The position numbers and the translations under genes are program-made. Under the pieces are notes generated by a model that ran no database searches, was not told where the DNA came from, and worked only from the letters and a program-made list of their open reading frames with translations. This document shows positions 1-10,056 of a stretch of 35,787 nt of DNA, in pieces. Numbering within the stretch: position 1 is the stretch's first letter; the number at the start of each line of letters is the position of its first letter. Source of the stretch: Thermomonas sp. (GTDB lineage: Bacteria > Pseudomonadota > Gammaproteobacteria > Xanthomonadales > Xanthomonadaceae); assembly GCF_020850895.1 (NCBI RefSeq), contig NZ_JADZDS010000126.1, positions 1-35,787 of the forward strand, read 5' to 3'.

Positions 1-1
1 A

Positions 2-85
2 CTGGCGCGCCATTCGGGCGCGATGGGGATGCTCGATTTGCTGCGCTGGACGGTGGAATCGATGCAACAGGAGGGGCTGGCATGA
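2..85 (+). CDS. C-terminal end of an unidentified gene (partial)
   Basis: An open frame enters from the left edge and stops with TGA at 83-85. The last 27 residues include the stretch GAMGMLDLLRWTVESM. The stop overlaps the next start as ATGA at 82-85, the usual sign of translational coupling, so this is very likely a real gene of the same operon as the flavoprotein that follows. The fragment is too short to identify. A DUF1641-type partner of SQR-like flavoproteins is one possibility, but nothing here proves it. Confidence 0.6.
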   Translation: MARHSGAMGMLDLLRWTVESMQQEGLA

Positions 86-237
86 GCCTGGCGTGGCGCC
101 CATGGCGGCAGACGCCAGCGGAACGTCCGCGGTGGCTGGCGCGGGGTCGGTTCGTGTTCGCGTTGGCGCTGGGACGCGAGGCCGACGTGACCAAGATGGA
201 GCCGGTGTTGAAAGCGGCGCTGGGCATCGTGCCCTGA
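82..237 (+). CDS. Small conserved-position hypothetical protein, 51 aa
   Basis: This frame begins at an ATG that overlaps the previous stop (ATGA) and ends at TGA 235-237. The protein is basic at its N-terminus (MSLAWRPWRQTPAERPRW), has a short hydrophobic stretch (FVFALAL), and ends in EPVLKAALGIVP. I do not recognise the family. Its reality rests on coupling at both ends: it overlaps the upstream gene and lies 11 bases before the flavoprotein, and the flavoprotein's Shine-Dalgarno sequence (GAGGAGG at 236-242) overlaps its stop codon. It may be a small partner of the flavoprotein; that is inference. Confidence 0.55.
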   Translation: MSLAWRPWRQTPAERPRWLARGRFVFALALGREADVTKMEPVLKAALGIVP

Positions 238-248
238 GGAGGTGCGGG

Positions 249-1382
249 ATGACGGGCCATCGAATCACCGTGGTGGGCGCCGGCTTCGCCGGCCTGACCG
301 CCCTGCGCATGCTGCGACGGCAGGACCGTGAAGCCGAATTGACTCTGGTTGCTCCCGTGGCGGCGTTGCATTACTTGCCGGGGTCGATCTGGATTCCCGC
401 GGGCAAGCGCCAGCGACAGGACTTGGTCCTGCCGCTGGACAATTTCCTGAAGCGCCAGCGGATTCGCTTCCACCAAGCGCATGCCGCCGGTCTTTCCGCG
501 GACGGTCGCGTGCTGCACACCGATGCGGGTGATGTCGAGAACGATGGCCTGATTCTCGCCAGTGGTGCCCGTTTCATGCGCGGATTGGCGGGGCTGGAGC
601 ACGCGATCATTCCTTGCGACGGCATCGCCGCGGGCGAGGCCATCCGCGATCGGTTGGCCCGCCTTGAAGGCGGCACCCTGTGCTTCGGCTTTGGAACCAA
701 TCCGGAAGAACCCATCGCCATGCGCGGCGGCCCGGTGTTCGAATTCGTGTTCGGGATCGACACCCTGCTGCGTCGGCAGCGCCGGCGCGACAAGTTCCGG
801 CTGGTGTTCTTCAGCCGCTCGCAAACGCCGGGCCAGCGGCTCGGGGAACGCGCCGTCGAGATGATCCTCGAGGAGATGCGGCGTCGGAAGATCCAGGCCG
901 TGTTGGGGGAGAAGTTGCAGCGCATCGAACCCGGCGCGGTGGTGCTGGAACGCACCCGTATCGACGCTGACCTGATCCTGTTCATGCCCGGACTGACCGG
1001 CCCGGCGTGGCTGGACAACACGCCCTTGCCGCGCTCGCCAGGTGGCTTGGTGCAGGGCGATGCCCAGTGCCGGGTGCCGGGATTTTCCTGCACCTACGTG
1101 GCCGGCGATGGCGGCAGTTTCCCCGGGCCCGACTGGATGCCCAAGCAGGCCCACCAGGCCGACCTCCAGGCCGAGGTCGCCGCCCGCAACCTGCTATGCG
1201 CGCTGGCCGGCAATCCGGTGAGCGAGACCTTCAAGTCGGAGCTGATGTGCATCATCGATTTGCTCGACCGTGGGTTGCTGGTGACGCGGTACGAGGACAG
1301 GGTGCGTGCATTGCGGCCGACTATCTTCGCGCATTGGGCCAAGGCGGCGTTCGAGAAGCGTTATCTGCGGCGCTATCGATGA
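249..1382 (+). CDS. SQR/NDH-2-like FAD-dependent oxidoreductase
   Basis: A 377-residue flavoprotein of the pyridine-nucleotide-disulfide oxidoreductase superfamily. An FAD-binding dinucleotide fold opens the protein (VVGAGFAGLTAL, residues 7-18), and the second flavin-contact motif VAGDG lies near residue 285, followed by the MPKQAHQAD segment typical of sulfide:quinone reductases and flavocytochrome c sulfide dehydrogenases. The C-terminal ELMCIIDLLDRGLLV segment also resembles SQR. Such enzymes pass electrons from sulfide or NADH to membrane quinone. The start is set by a strong GAGGAGG at 236-242; an open frame reaches back to 93 but runs through the 51-aa gene. Cysteines occur at IPCDG, LCFGFG, FSCTY and LMCII, but I cannot confirm that the redox-active pair of true SQR is present. 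Family is likely, exact substrate unknown. Confidence 0.8.
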   Translation: MTGHRITVVGAGFAGLTALRMLRRQDREAELTLVAPVAALHYLPGSIWIPAGKRQRQDLVLPLDNFLKRQRIRFHQAHAAGLSADGRVLHTDAGDVENDGLILASGARFMRGLAGLEHAIIPCDGIAAGEAIRDRLARLEGGTLCFGFGTNPEEPIAMRGGPVFEFVFGIDTLLRRQRRRDKFRLVFFSRSQTPGQRLGERAVEMILEEMRRRKIQAVLGEKLQRIEPGAVVLERTRIDADLILFMPGLTGPAWLDNTPLPRSPGGLVQGDAQCRVPGFSCTYVAGDGGSFPGPDWMPKQAHQADLQAEVAARNLLCALAGNPVSETFKSELMCIIDLLDRGLLVTRYEDRVRALRPTIFAHWAKAAFEKRYLRRYR

Positions 1383-1400
1383 GGTAGGCAGCAATCCGGC

Positions 1401-1406
1401 CATAAT
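1401..1406 (+). promoter_or_regulatory. Candidate -10 element for the nucleoside hydrolase gene
   Basis: CATAAT lies 6 bases upstream of the ATG at 1413. Transcription starting about 7 bases after this hexamer would begin at the start codon, giving a leaderless message. There is no Shine-Dalgarno sequence before 1413, which fits. No convincing -35 hexamer is visible at the right distance. Confidence 0.35.
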
Positions 1407-1412
1407 GCGGCG

Positions 1413-2369
1413 ATGACCGAAGCCCGCATTCCCCTGTTGATCGATACCGACCCCGGCGTGGACGACGCGCTGGCCCTGCTGATGGCCTTCAACGATATGC
1501 AGTCCGAAAGCGGGCGCCACGACGTGGTGGGACTGACCATCGTGGCCGGCAATGTCGGCTTGCGGCACACCGTCGCCAATGCGCTGAAGTTGTGCGAGGT
1601 CTGTGGCGTCGATGTGCCGGTGCACGCGGGCGCGGAGACGCCTTTGGTGTTCGCCGCACGCGATGCCGCCCACGTCCACGGGTGCGATGGTTTCGGTGAC
1701 ACCGGTTATACCAAGGCTGCGCGCAGTGCCGACAGCGAGCACGCGGCACTGGCGATCCTGCGCCTGTCGCACCAGTACGCCGGCACCCTGGTGCTGGTTG
1801 CGCTGGGGCCGTTGACCAACCTCGCGCTGGCCTTGAAGCTCGATCCGACCCTGCCACGACGGGTGGCTCGTTGTGTGGTGATGGGGGCCTCGGTGACTGC
1901 CCACGGCAACATCACCCCGGCGGCCGAGTTCAACATCGCCTTCGACCCGGAAGCCGCGCATATCGTGTTCTCGGGGTTCCCGAGGATTGAGTTGGCCGAT
2001 TGGGAGGCAGTGCTGGCCCATGGGTTCCTGCATGCCGACATCGAGCGGTGGCTAGACGCCGATTCCCCGCGCGCCCGTTTCTACGCCAGCATTTCCAACG
2101 ACAGCCGCGCCCGTGCGAAGGCCAGCCGTGGCCCACGCTGGCATGCCGCCGACGCACTGGCGATGGCGTTGGCGCTGCAGCCGGGAGGTGCGCTGGATCT
2201 GATGGAACGGCCGCTGGCGGTGGAAACCGCCGGCCAGCATGCGCGCGGGGCCACGATCGTCGACTGGAACCGGCAGGGCGGGGCTGCCGACAACGTGGCC
2301 ATCCTGATGCGCTACGACCAGCCTCGCTTCGAGGCCATGCTCGAGGCAGCGTTGGCAGCCGGGGCCTGA
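1413..2369 (+). CDS. Nucleoside hydrolase (IUNH family)
   Basis: A 318-residue inosine/uridine-preferring nucleoside hydrolase, splitting the N-glycosidic bond of ribonucleosides in purine or pyrimidine salvage. The diagnostic calcium-binding N-terminus is intact ([16 protein letters not shown], residues 8-23). A mid-protein [26 protein letters not shown] segment matches the family core with the conserved NxxxDPEAA. The C-terminal [10 protein letters not shown] carries the His and Asp expected at the active site. Length is normal. The substrate (pyrimidine-specific as RihA/RihB or broad as RihC) cannot be told by eye. The gene stands 30 bases after the flavoprotein but seems to have its own -10 element and no ribosome-binding site. 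Confidence 0.92.
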   Translation: MTEARIPLLIDTDPGVDDALALLMAFNDMQSESGRHDVVGLTIVAGNVGLRHTVANALKLCEVCGVDVPVHAGAETPLVFAARDAAHVHGCDGFGDTGYTKAARSADSEHAALAILRLSHQYAGTLVLVALGPLTNLALALKLDPTLPRRVARCVVMGASVTAHGNITPAAEFNIAFDPEAAHIVFSGFPRIELADWEAVLAHGFLHADIERWLDADSPRARFYASISNDSRARAKASRGPRWHAADALAMALALQPGGALDLMERPLAVETAGQHARGATIVDWNRQGGAADNVAILMRYDQPRFEAMLEAALAAGA

Positions 2370-2396
2370 AGGCCGAGGCAGCCAAGGCAGGCAGGC

Positions 2397-2426
2397 TTGC
2401 GCGAGTGGAGCCTTGGCGGTTACAAT
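2397..2426 (+). promoter_or_regulatory. Candidate sigma-70 promoter of rpmE2
   Basis: TTGCGC at 2397-2402 and TACAAT at 2421-2426 are separated by 18 bases. The pair lies 36 bases before the L31 start codon. Confidence 0.45.
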
Positions 2427-2461
2427 GCTCGGCTCGCACACGCAATTTTCAAGGCTGCATC

Positions 2462-2704
2462 ATGAAAGCCGGCATTCATCCCGATTATCGTGAGGTCGTG
2501 TTCCAGGACGTGACCTCGGACTTCAAGATCCTGACCCGTTCGACCATGTCCAGCAAGGACACGATCAAGTGGGAGGATGGCAACGAGTATCCGCTGATCA
2601 AGGTGGAAGTCTCGTCCTCGACCCATCCGTTCTACACCGGCCAGAACAAGATCATGGATACCACGGGCCGCGTGGACAAGTTCCGCAAGCGCTACCAGAA
2701 GTAA
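2462..2704 (+). CDS. rpmE2: 50S ribosomal protein L31 type B
   Basis: An 80-residue ribosomal protein of the large subunit. The start [16 protein letters not shown], the internal [10 protein letters not shown] and the C-terminal [10 protein letters not shown] are characteristic of L31. It has no cysteine at all, so it is the zinc-independent type B (YkgM/RpmE2) and not the zinc-ribbon type A. The open frame extends upstream to about 2000, but this region overlaps the nucleoside hydrolase; ATG 2462 matches the family length. It has its own promoter candidate and a terminator region behind it, so it is probably monocistronic. In many bacteria the zinc-free paralogue is repressed by Zur; I see no clear Zur box. 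Confidence 0.96.
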   Translation: MKAGIHPDYREVVFQDVTSDFKILTRSTMSSKDTIKWEDGNEYPLIKVEVSSSTHPFYTGQNKIMDTTGRVDKFRKRYQK

Positions 2705-2748
2705 GCCCGTACCTTCCCGGCGGCGTCTGCGCCGGGATTTCGCGCCGC

Positions 2749-2775
2749 GGCCGCCCTTGGGCGGCCGTCGTCGTT
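2749..2775 (+). terminator. Rho-independent terminator region after rpmE2
   Basis: A perfect GC-rich hairpin (GGCCGCC, loop CTTG, GGCGGCC at 2749-2766) is followed by GTCGTCGTTTT. A second hairpin just before it (arms CCCGGCG 2716-2722 and CGCCGGG 2730-2736, then ATTT) may act together with it. Confidence 0.65.
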
Positions 2776-2842
2776 TTGGGCGTGCGTGCGTCGGGTACGG
2801 CCCTTGACCATCGGTTGGGCATGTTGGCGCCGAGGCCTATGC

Positions 2843-2848
2843 GATAAT
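2843..2848 (+). promoter_or_regulatory. Candidate -10 element of gltA
   Basis: GATAAT lies 66 bases before the gltA start. TTGACC at 2804-2809 is too far away to pair with it, and other -35 matches are poor, so only the -10 is offered. Confidence 0.3.
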
Positions 2849-2914
2849 GCGCGTTCAACGTGCGCTGGCGTGCGGCCGACAGGCCGCCTGGCGCTCCCCC
2901 ACAGGAGTTGCAAC

Positions 2915-4204
2915 GTGTCCGATTTCGATCAGATGAACCTGATGGCCGGCGACAAGTCGGTGGCCCTGCCCGTGCTGCATCCGACCTTGGGCCAGTCCTG
3001 CGTCGACATCGCCAGACTGCCGAAGGAAACCGGCTGCTTCACCTACGACCCCGGTTTCGGCGCCACCGCCAGCTGCAAATCAGCCATCACCTACATCGAC
3101 GGCGACGCTGGAATCCTGCTGTATCGCGGCTATCCGATCGAGCAATTGGCCGCCAGTTCGACCTTCACCGAAGTGGCCTACCTGCTGATGCATGGTGAAC
3201 TGCCGACCCCGCAGCAGCTGGCCGAATTCGAGGGCGAGGTCACCCGCCACACGATGATGCACGAGGCGTTCCGCACCTTCCTGTATGGCTTCCGTCACGA
3301 CGCCCATCCGATGGCGATGCTGACCGGGATGCTGGGTTCGCTGTCCAGCTTTTACCACAACGGTCTCAACCTCGAGGATGGCGAGCAGCGCCGGTTGGCC
3401 GCGATCCGCCTGATCGCCAAGGTGCCGACCATTGCCGCGGCCTGCTACCGCTATTCGATCGGCTGGCCGATCCGCTACCCACGCAACAACCTGTCGTTCA
3501 CCGACCGCTTCGTGCACATGATGTGGGAAGTGCCCAGCGAGCCGCTGGCGCTCAATCCGGTGGTGGCCAAGGCGCTGGACCTGCTGTTCATCCTGCATGC
3601 CGACCACGAGCAGAATGCGTCGACCTCGACCGTGCGTTTGGTCGGCTCGACCGGCGCCAACCCCTACGTCAGCGTGGCCGCCGGTGTGGCCGCGCTGTGG
3701 GGGCCGGCGCACGGCGGTGCCAACGAGGCGGTGCTGAAGATGCTGGCGGAGATCGGCCGGCCGGACAACGTCAAGTCGGCGGTCGACCGTGCCAAGGACA
3801 AGGAATCCGGCTTCCGCCTGATGGGCTTCGGCCACCGCGTCTACAAGAATTACGATCCGCGCGCCGCGCTGGTGCGCAAGATGACCCACGACGTGCTGGG
3901 CGCGCTCAAGGTCAACGACCCGCTGCTGGAGGTCGCGCTGCGGCTCGAGGAAGTCGCGCTCAAGGACGAGTACTTCATCGCCCGCAAGCTCTATCCGAAC
4001 GTCGATTTCTACAGCGGCATCATCTACAAGGCGCTGGGCATCCCGGTCGAGATGTTCACGGTAATGTTCGCAATTGCGCGCACCGCCGGCTGGGTCAGCC
4101 ACTGGCTGGAGCAGCAGAACGATCCCGATGCCAGGATCGGGCGCCCGCGTCAGATCTACACCGGTGCCGCACAGCGCGAGTACGTCGGCATCGAGACGCG
4201 CTGA
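2915..4204 (+). CDS. gltA: Type II citrate synthase
   Basis: A 429-residue citrate synthase, condensing acetyl-CoA and oxaloacetate at the entry to the TCA cycle. I recognise the xanthomonad form from its start (SDFDQMNLMAGDKSVALPVL) and core. Conserved segments include YRGYPIEQLA, RHDAHPMAML, ILHADHEQNASTSTVRLVGS with the active-site His, GPAHGGANEAVLKML, FRLMGFGHRVYKNYDPRA, and NVDFYSGIIYKALG. The catalytic Asp is in the late DFYSG segment. The length fits the hexameric, NADH-sensitive Gram-negative type. The start is GTG 2915, chosen because AGGAG at 2903-2907 precedes it at 7 bases and the protein then begins as its homologues do. The open frame extends to 2786, but this would cover the promoter region. 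Confidence 0.97.
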   Translation: MSDFDQMNLMAGDKSVALPVLHPTLGQSCVDIARLPKETGCFTYDPGFGATASCKSAITYIDGDAGILLYRGYPIEQLAASSTFTEVAYLLMHGELPTPQQLAEFEGEVTRHTMMHEAFRTFLYGFRHDAHPMAMLTGMLGSLSSFYHNGLNLEDGEQRRLAAIRLIAKVPTIAAACYRYSIGWPIRYPRNNLSFTDRFVHMMWEVPSEPLALNPVVAKALDLLFILHADHEQNASTSTVRLVGSTGANPYVSVAAGVAALWGPAHGGANEAVLKMLAEIGRPDNVKSAVDRAKDKESGFRLMGFGHRVYKNYDPRAALVRKMTHDVLGALKVNDPLLEVALRLEEVALKDEYFIARKLYPNVDFYSGIIYKALGIPVEMFTVMFAIARTAGWVSHWLEQQNDPDARIGRPRQIYTGAAQREYVGIETR

Positions 4205-4217
4205 TGCGTGACCTGGG

Positions 4218-4243
4218 ATTGCCCGGACAGATGGCCGGGCAAT
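4218..4243. terminator. Hairpin between convergent gltA and the 4272-4934 gene
   Basis: Perfect 9-bp stem ATTGCCCGG (4218-4226) with CCGGGCAAT (4235-4243) around an 8-base loop, 14 bases after the gltA stop. There is no T tract on either strand, so termination here would be weak or Rho-assisted. Confidence 0.45.
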
Positions 4244-4271
4244 TCCACGGGCCAGGCCAGACGATGCTGGC

Positions 4272-4934
4272 TCAGCCGTCGCCGTAGCCGGCGATTTCCT
4301 CTGCGGTCAGAAGCGTGCGCAGTTGTGCCGCCGATGCCCTCCGCATCGGTCGCTCGTCGATGCCTGACAGCGGTGCTTGGCGTTCGCAGTCCGCGGGCAG
4401 CACGGCCACGTCGAACGCAAGGTCTTCGGCAGCGAACAGCCAGACCGGGACGTCCAGGTCGCGCTGCCGATCCAGCCGCAACCGGCGGCTGCGCGATTGC
4501 GCGGGGATCCCCTGCTCGGCCAGGAAGCGCGCAATGGATTCGGGATCGTCGCTGTGCAGGTGCAGGCTGACCTGGGAGTGGGCATCGGCGGTGCCCTCCA
4601 GCACTGATCCCACCAGCCGTGGGGCGAAGGCCGCGAAGAATTCCAGGGCATGCAGCGCGGCTTCGCGGCGACGGTGCAGTTCCGCCGGCTTGGCGTCGGC
4701 GTGAAACAGGCGCTGGTATTGGCGTAGGGCGTCCTCGATTTCGCGATTGCGCGGCAATGCGGCGTCATCGACGAACCCCAGCCTGCGCGCCGCCTTGAGC
4801 TTGGCTTGGTGGAAATCGCGTACGCCATCCTCGGCCATCAGCCGTGCGGCTTCGTGGGCGAGGCGCTGGCGGCGTTCGCGTGTTCGGGTCTGCGCGTGAA
4901 CCTGCGCGTGGGCGAATTGGCGGGTTCCCGGCAT
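4272..4934 (-). CDS. Conserved protein, possibly nucleotidyltransferase-like
   Basis: A 220-residue soluble protein. The start at 4934 is fixed by GGGAGG just upstream on the minus strand; a longer frame to 5066 lacks such support. The N-terminal half is rich in basic and acidic residues and predicted helical (EAARLMAEDGVRDFHQAKLKAARRLG), followed by RNREIEDALRQYQRLF. The middle has RLVGSVLEGTADAHSQVSLH, which resembles the glycine-serine entry of nucleotidyltransferase folds, then a strand-rich segment (DVPVWLFAAEDLAFDVAVLP). Homologues sit near gltA in xanthomonads and some are labelled nucleotidyltransferase; the catalytic acidic residues are not obvious to me. It converges on gltA. The gene is convincing by codon use and ribosome-binding site; the function is not known. 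Confidence 0.7.
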   Translation of the reverse strand: MPGTRQFAHAQVHAQTRTRERRQRLAHEAARLMAEDGVRDFHQAKLKAARRLGFVDDAALPRNREIEDALRQYQRLFHADAKPAELHRRREAALHALEFFAAFAPRLVGSVLEGTADAHSQVSLHLHSDDPESIARFLAEQGIPAQSRSRRLRLDRQRDLDVPVWLFAAEDLAFDVAVLPADCERQAPLSGIDERPMRRASAAQLRTLLTAEEIAGYGDG

Positions 4935-5324
4935 CGCGATTCCCTCCCTATGGCCACGGGCGACTGTACCGGAGCCGGCGCGAATGCGCATCCGGCCCGA
5001 TGGGTCGGCGAGGTGACGGGAACCTGGACGCCCCGCCCGAAGTTGCGTCCGGGGTGCTCGCGGCATTGCGTGGCCAGTGGGGCGCGTTGGGCCTGTGCCG
5101 GGTTTGGCGCGTGGGCGGCTGTCCGCCCGTCCTTGGGAAGGCCGGATACGGGCGACTGAACAACCCCATCCGGGCGTTGTCAGGCCAGCCGTCCATGACT
5201 GGCCGAATCCCCTGAGTCAGGCGGTTCCCCAAGGCAATGGTGATTTGGCCGGCGTGAGCTGCGTCCGGGCATGCACCGGACGCAGCGTGTGTGACACGTC
5301 CAGGAGGGACTTGTCAGCATGGCC
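4935..5324. other. 390-base intergenic region with two hairpins
   Basis: No gene is convincing here; open frames on both strands have no ribosome-binding site and an erratic composition. Two inverted repeats lie at the mrcA end. The first is a perfect 11-bp stem at 5258-5286 (GCTGCGTCCGG with CCGGACGCAGC, loop GCATGCA). The second is a 10-position stem with one mismatch at 5292-5316 (TGACACGTCC with GGACTTGTCA, loop AGGAG). Both would follow the mrcA stop on the minus strand. Neither is followed by a T tract. They may protect the mrcA 3' end or mark a weak terminator. Confidence 0.5.
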
Positions 5325-7850
5325 CTAGAAGATGTCGAACGATTCCTCGCTGGGCGCCGCGGAATCCTCGCTGTCGTAGCCGGCCGCGGATTCGTTTTCC
5401 ATCTGCTGAAGGTCTTCGACCTTCACCCATTCGGTGATCCCGCCCGAAGCGCCCGGAATCAGCCGGCCTCCGGCGCTGACGCTGACCTTGACCATGCCTG
5501 CCGGTGGCTCGGGCATGTTCTGCGGCTGGTCCTTCAGCGCTGCCCGCATGTAGCCGATCCAGATCGGCAGGGCGGCCCTGCCGCCGTATTCACCGTGGCC
5601 CAGGGTCTTGAAGTCGTCGCGACCCACCCAGACGGTGGTGACGTAGGGACCGCCGTAGCCGGAGAACCAGGCGTCGCGGTAATTGTTGGTCGAGCCGGTC
5701 TTGCCGCCGATGTCGTCGCGATTCAGCACGCGTGCGGCGGTGGCGGTGCCGCGCTGGATGACATCGTGCATCATCGATCGCAACTGGAAAGCCACGCGCG
5801 GATCGATCGCCAGCGGCGCCACGACCATCCCTGCCGGTGCTGCGGTGGGGGTGGGGGCTGCGCTGGTGGTCGGTGTCTTGCCGGCACGGGCGGTGGGCTT
5901 GGGGCTGGCCGGGGTCGGGCTGCCCGCCGTCGCCGGACTGAGGTCGAAACCGTCCACCTGCGATGGCTCGGAGGTCGGCTGCTGGCCGCTGACCGCGCTG
6001 ACGCCGGCGCAGCCCGGGCAGGCGGTCGGAGGCTGCGCCCTGAAGATTTCCTTGCCGTCGCGGTCACGCACGCTTTCGATGAACCACGGCGTGGTCAGGA
6101 AGCCGCCGTTGGCAAACGCGGTGTAGCCGCGTGCCACCGACAGGGGCGTCAGTGAGGCAGTGCCCAGCGACATCGACAGGTTCGGCGGCAGGCTCGCCTC
6201 GGTGAAGCCGAAATGGGTGATCGCCTTGCGTGCGTAGTCAACCCCGATCGTGTCGAGCAGGCGCACCGAGACCAGGTTCTTCGAGCGCACCAGCGCCTCG
6301 CGCAGCCGCATCGGGCCGGAGAACGAGCCGCCGTCGTTCTGCGGGCGCCACACGCGCCCGCCGCGTTCCCGGAACACCACCGGGGCATCCAGCACGATCG
6401 AGGCCGGGTTGAATCCACGTTCGAAGGACACCGCGTACAGGAAGGGTTTGAAGCTCGAGCCCGGCTGACGCCGGGCCTGGGTGGCGCGGTTGAACTTGTT
6501 GCCGGCGAAGCTGAAGCCGCCGATCAGGGCGCGCAGGGCGCCGGTGTTGGCGTCCAGCGACACCAGGGCCGATTGCGCGGTCGGCAACTGGTCCAACTCC
6601 CAGGCTGGCGGTGCGTCCGGATTGTCGTTGGGCAACCGACGCACCCGCACCACGTCCCCGGGCTTGGCCAACGCAGCGGCCGCCTTGCCGGTCCAGGAGA
6701 TCGCCTTGCCGGCAAGATTCAACTCGCTTCCATCAGCCAGCACCACGCGCAACGCGCCACCGCCGTTGCCGGTGACGACTGCAGGCAGCAAGCCGCCTTG
6801 GGGTGGGCTCGCATGCAGCAGGCGGGCGATGGCCGCAGTATCCGCGCCGGCCGGGATCACCACGGTCGCGGTCGGGGTTCGCCAGCCGTGGCGATGGTCG
6901 TATTCACGCAGGCCGTTCACCACCGCAGCCTGCGCCGCCGCTTGCAGCGCCGGGTCGATGGTGGTGGTGACGTGGTAGCCCTGATTCAGGACATCCTCGC
7001 CGTAGCGGTCCACCATCTCCTTGCGCACCATTTCGGCCACGTAGGGCGCGTACACCTCGATCGGGCGTTCGTGTGGCGCGGCGTGCATCGGGGTTGCGCG
7101 GGCGGCATCCAGTTCGGCGCGGGTGATGAAGCCGAATGAGAACATCCGCGGCAAGATGTAATTGTCGCGGCGCTGGCGGGCCCGCTCGGGATTCATGATC
7201 GGGTTGCCGCTGGTCGGGAACTTGGGGATCCCGGCCAGGGTCGCGGCCTCGTCGACGCTGAGCTGGTCGAGCGACTTGCCGTAGTAATACTCGGCGGCTG
7301 CGGCGATGCCGTAGGCGCGGTTGCCGAAAAAGCTCTTGTTCAGGTACAGGGCGAAGATCTCGTCTTTGCTGAGTTCGCGCTCGATCTTCATCGCCAGCAG
7401 CATTTCCTCGAACTTGCGCCGGAAGCTGTATTCGGAGCTGAGGAAGAACTGCTTGGCCACCTGCTGGGTGAGGGTCGATCCTCCGGGAACGCGCTCCTGC
7501 CCGCGGGTCTGGATCAGCAGCCAGACCGCGCGGCTGATGCCCTTCAGGTCAACCCCGTGGTGTTCGTAGAAATGGGCATCCTCGGCGGCCAGGAAGGCTT
7601 GCCTGACCCGCGGCGGGACTTGCGCAAGCTCCACCGGATAGCGTCGTTTTTCGCCGAACAGGCCGATCAGGCGACCGTCGCGTGCGTACACATACATCGG
7701 TTCCTGCATCTCGATGGTGCGCAGCACCTGCACGTCCGGAAGCCGCGCATTGACCGAGTAAACGAGCAATGCCAGCCCGGCCGCGGCGATCAGGCCCAGC
7801 AGAAAGGAAATCAGCAGGAACTTGCGCAACAGGCGAAAAAATCGGGACAT
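5325..7850 (-). CDS. mrcA: Penicillin-binding protein 1A (bifunctional)
   Basis: An 841-residue class A penicillin-binding protein that polymerises and cross-links peptidoglycan at the outer face of the inner membrane. One N-terminal membrane anchor lies at residues 8-32. The GT51 glycosyltransferase domain (about 50-225) has [10 protein letters not shown] with the catalytic Glu, [12 protein letters not shown] and [16 protein letters not shown]. An OB-like insertion follows (about 320-420). The transpeptidase domain has SSFK (catalytic Ser), SKN and GGKTGS in the right order. Between SKN and KTG sits a long Pro/Ala/Thr/Ser-rich insert containing a CPGC motif. Divergent pilMNOPQ is the classic gammaproteobacterial arrangement of ponA. 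The start lacks a Shine-Dalgarno sequence; the frame begins [13 protein letters not shown], as in homologues. Confidence 0.96.
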   Translation of the reverse strand: MSRFFRLLRKFLLISFLLGLIAAAGLALLVYSVNARLPDVQVLRTIEMQEPMYVYARDGRLIGLFGEKRRYPVELAQVPPRVRQAFLAAEDAHFYEHHGVDLKGISRAVWLLIQTRGQERVPGGSTLTQQVAKQFFLSSEYSFRRKFEEMLLAMKIERELSKDEIFALYLNKSFFGNRAYGIAAAAEYYYGKSLDQLSVDEAATLAGIPKFPTSGNPIMNPERARQRRDNYILPRMFSFGFITRAELDAARATPMHAAPHERPIEVYAPYVAEMVRKEMVDRYGEDVLNQGYHVTTTIDPALQAAAQAAVVNGLREYDHRHGWRTPTATVVIPAGADTAAIARLLHASPPQGGLLPAVVTGNGGGALRVVLADGSELNLAGKAISWTGKAAAALAKPGDVVRVRRLPNDNPDAPPAWELDQLPTAQSALVSLDANTGALRALIGGFSFAGNKFNRATQARRQPGSSFKPFLYAVSFERGFNPASIVLDAPVVFRERGGRVWRPQNDGGSFSGPMRLREALVRSKNLVSVRLLDTIGVDYARKAITHFGFTEASLPPNLSMSLGTASLTPLSVARGYTAFANGGFLTTPWFIESVRDRDGKEIFRAQPPTACPGCAGVSAVSGQQPTSEPSQVDGFDLSPATAGSPTPASPKPTARAGKTPTTSAAPTPTAAPAGMVVAPLAIDPRVAFQLRSMMHDVIQRGTATAARVLNRDDIGGKTGSTNNYRDAWFSGYGGPYVTTVWVGRDDFKTLGHGEYGGRAALPIWIGYMRAALKDQPQNMPEPPAGMVKVSVSAGGRLIPGASGGITEWVKVEDLQQMENESAAGYDSEDSAAPSEESFDIF

Positions 7851-9303
<1,453 letters not shown>

Positions 9304-9304
<1 letters not shown>

Positions 9305-10056
9305 TGGCAAGGATCAACCTCCTCCCTTGGCGCGAGGAACGTCGCAAGGCGCGCCAGAAAGAATTCGTCGGCATGCTGGTGCTCTCGGCGCTGGCCGGTG
9401 TGCTCCTCACTGGTCTGGTCTACACGTTCTACAGCGGGCGCATCGCCAACCAGAACAGCCGCAACGACTACCTGCGAAGTGAAATCGCCAGCGTTGACGC
9501 GCGGATCGCCGAAATCAAGCACCTCGACGAAGAAAAAGCCAACCTGATGCAGCGCAAGCAGGTGATCGAGCAGTTGCAGGCCAACCGTTCGCAGATGGTG
9601 CATCTGTTCGATTCGCTGGTGCGCACCATTCCGGACGGGGTGGCGCTCACCGCGATCAAGCAGGAAGGCAATATCCTGACTCTGACCGGGCGCTCGCAGT
9701 CCAACGCGCGGGTTTCAGCCTACATGCGCAGCCTCGAGAGTTCCGGTTGGATGACCCACCCGGATCTGAACGTGATCGAGGCGAAGGACGGTAACCCGGG
9801 CCTGCCGTATGAGTTCTCCCTGAAGGTGACGTTGGTCGATCCCAATGCGCCGAAGGACGAGGATGCCCAAGGCGGGGATTCGGCACCGGCAGCTGCGCCT
9901 GCGGGCGCACCAGCTGCTGCACCAGCCGCTCCCGCTGCTGCACCGGCCGCTCCCGCTGCTGCACCGGCCGTGCCCGCTGCCGCACCGGCGGCAGCGCCAG
10001 CCAAACCGGCTGCTCCCGCCGCCGCCCCGGCCGCCGCAGGAGGGACCGCATCGTGA
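9304..10056 (+). CDS. pilN: Type IV pilus assembly protein PilN
   Basis: A 250-residue bitopic inner-membrane protein. The short cytoplasmic tail MARINLLPWREERR is the conserved PilM-binding motif (INLLPW). One membrane helix follows (about residues 24-43), then a coiled-coil (about 50-90) and a ferredoxin-like periplasmic domain that pairs with PilO. The last 50 residues form an Ala/Pro-rich tail with three PAAPAAA repeats, longer than in the usual PilN. It is joined to pilM by a one-base overlap and to pilO by GTGA at 10053-10056. Confidence 0.97.
9922..9984 (+). repeat. Three 21-base in-frame repeats in the pilN tail
   Basis: Three tandem units, each encoding the heptapeptide PAAPAAA or its variant PAVPAAA. 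The first two differ by a single base and the third by a few more. They sit in the low-complexity periplasmic tail of PilN. Confidence 0.75.

Noticed and set aside
93..248. Upstream N-terminal extension of the flavoprotein
   Set aside because: It overlaps the coupled 51-aa frame, is low in family similarity, and the strong ribosome-binding site points to 249.
4948..5232. 94-codon minus-strand frame in the 390-base gap
   Set aside because: No ribosome-binding site, odd Pro/Arg-rich composition and no recognisable family.
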